Shown here: positions 63,557 to 64,000 of the stretch, one piece after another | Numbering within the stretch: the first letter of the stretch is position 1 | How the letters are laid out: every line of letters starts with the position of its first letter | Assembly: GCA_017590115.1 (NCBI GenBank) | Contig: JAGGNK010009114.1 | Coordinates: 22,296,662 to 22,360,661 of the forward strand | From: Montifringilla adamsi | Taxonomy: Eukaryota; Chordata; Aves; Passeriformes; Passeridae | Direction: 5' to 3' | DNA: 64,000 bases | The notes under the pieces: generated by a model | Database searches by the model: none | Told to the model about the DNA's origin: nothing | The model's input: the letters and a program-made list of their open reading frames with translations, nothing else | Translations under genes and position numbers: made by a program

Positions 63557-64000
63557 TTTGTGCCTGGGCAGTCTCTGTGTGGTACTGGCACAGCTGATGG
63601 GAGTTGTGGAAGTGTGAGGCTGGTGCAGTGTGTGACTATTGGAAGAGGGGTTTATTCTTGCAGGTAGATCTTGCAAATACAGGGATCCTGTAAAACCTTG
63701 TGAGTAATGAACAGCAGCAAAGGTCTTTGCCTCTTAACAGAAACACACTGGGATGCAGAGAATGTGTTCACACATGACAGAAGCAAACATGTAAACTGCA
63801 GTTGTGTATTTACCAAAAATCAGGCTGTTGTCTGGATTTTTGGGTTTTTTTCTCCATCTTTTCTTTCTTTAACAGGCCATGAGACCCCCATTAAAATGAA
63901 ATATGGTATAAGTGGTAGACTTGGCACTGTGTGCTGTAAAGTAAGGAATTATAGCTTGTACCTTGTACTTAATAGGACTTAAGTAGAAGAGAGGATTTGC
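63557..64000 (+). other. MGAT5: MGAT5 intron, continues beyond the window
   Basis: Non-coding sequence up to the window edge. A plus-strand open frame at 63707-63982 has no MGAT5 similarity. A pyrimidine tract ending in AACAG at about 63875 (TTTTCTTTCTTTAACAG) looks like an acceptor, but the following codons do not match MGAT5 in any frame. Confidence 0.55.

Noticed and set aside
63860..63982. Pyrimidine tract plus AACAG near 63875 as the next MGAT5 exon
   Set aside because: The following bases do not encode the expected DIINGAQEKC segment in any frame.
1..64000. CRISPR arrays, operons, phage or toxin modules, tRNA/rRNA genes
   Set aside because: No regularly spaced repeats, no clustered long ORFs and no recognisable structural RNA; the composition and splice signals are those of a vertebrate intron.

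Overview
The window is AT-rich vertebrate nuclear DNA and most likely comes from a bird. It is not microbial: there are no dense ORFs, operons, Shine-Dalgarno sites or CRISPR arrays. The bird assignment rests on two things. First, it holds several fragments of CR1 LINEs, the dominant avian/reptilian retroposon. Second, two spliced exons encode the N-terminus of MGAT5 (N-acetylglucosaminyltransferase V), in a form that reads as a non-mammalian amniote sequence. I cannot name the species.

Layout. 1-9.2 kb is intergenic-looking DNA with an old, heavily mutated CR1/L3-like LINE on the minus strand (about 3.34-4.96 kb) and a possible minus-strand LTR fragment (about 6.4-6.8 kb). At 9.23-9.71 kb there is a sharp CpG island with GC boxes and two small GC-rich tandem repeats; it is the only strong promoter-like segment and is the probable start of the plus-strand MGAT5 transcription unit. 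From there to 51.2 kb lies what I infer is the long first intron, with CR1 fragments at about 13.9, 19.0, 31.4 and 32.6 kb, a compound TG/TA microsatellite at 33.5 kb, a canonical G-quadruplex motif at 26.6 kb, and some candidate conserved non-coding stretches. The first coding exon is at 51221-51609 (ATG at 51372) and the second at 55558-55725. The remainder to 64000 is intron; the next MGAT5 exon was not found and probably lies beyond the window.

Only one protein-coding gene can be supported, and only residues 1-135 of it: cytoplasmic tail, Golgi transmembrane anchor and stem region. The catalytic domain is outside. Apart from the MGAT5 exons and the decayed CR1 reverse transcriptase, I judge the listed ORFs to be chance, repeat-derived or shadow reading frames. 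I found no new biological system. The most interesting items are a cluster of upstream ORFs in the MGAT5 5' leader, an asparagine sequon cluster in its stem, two canonical G4 motifs, the old LINE with recognisable RT motifs, and the duplicated microsatellite.
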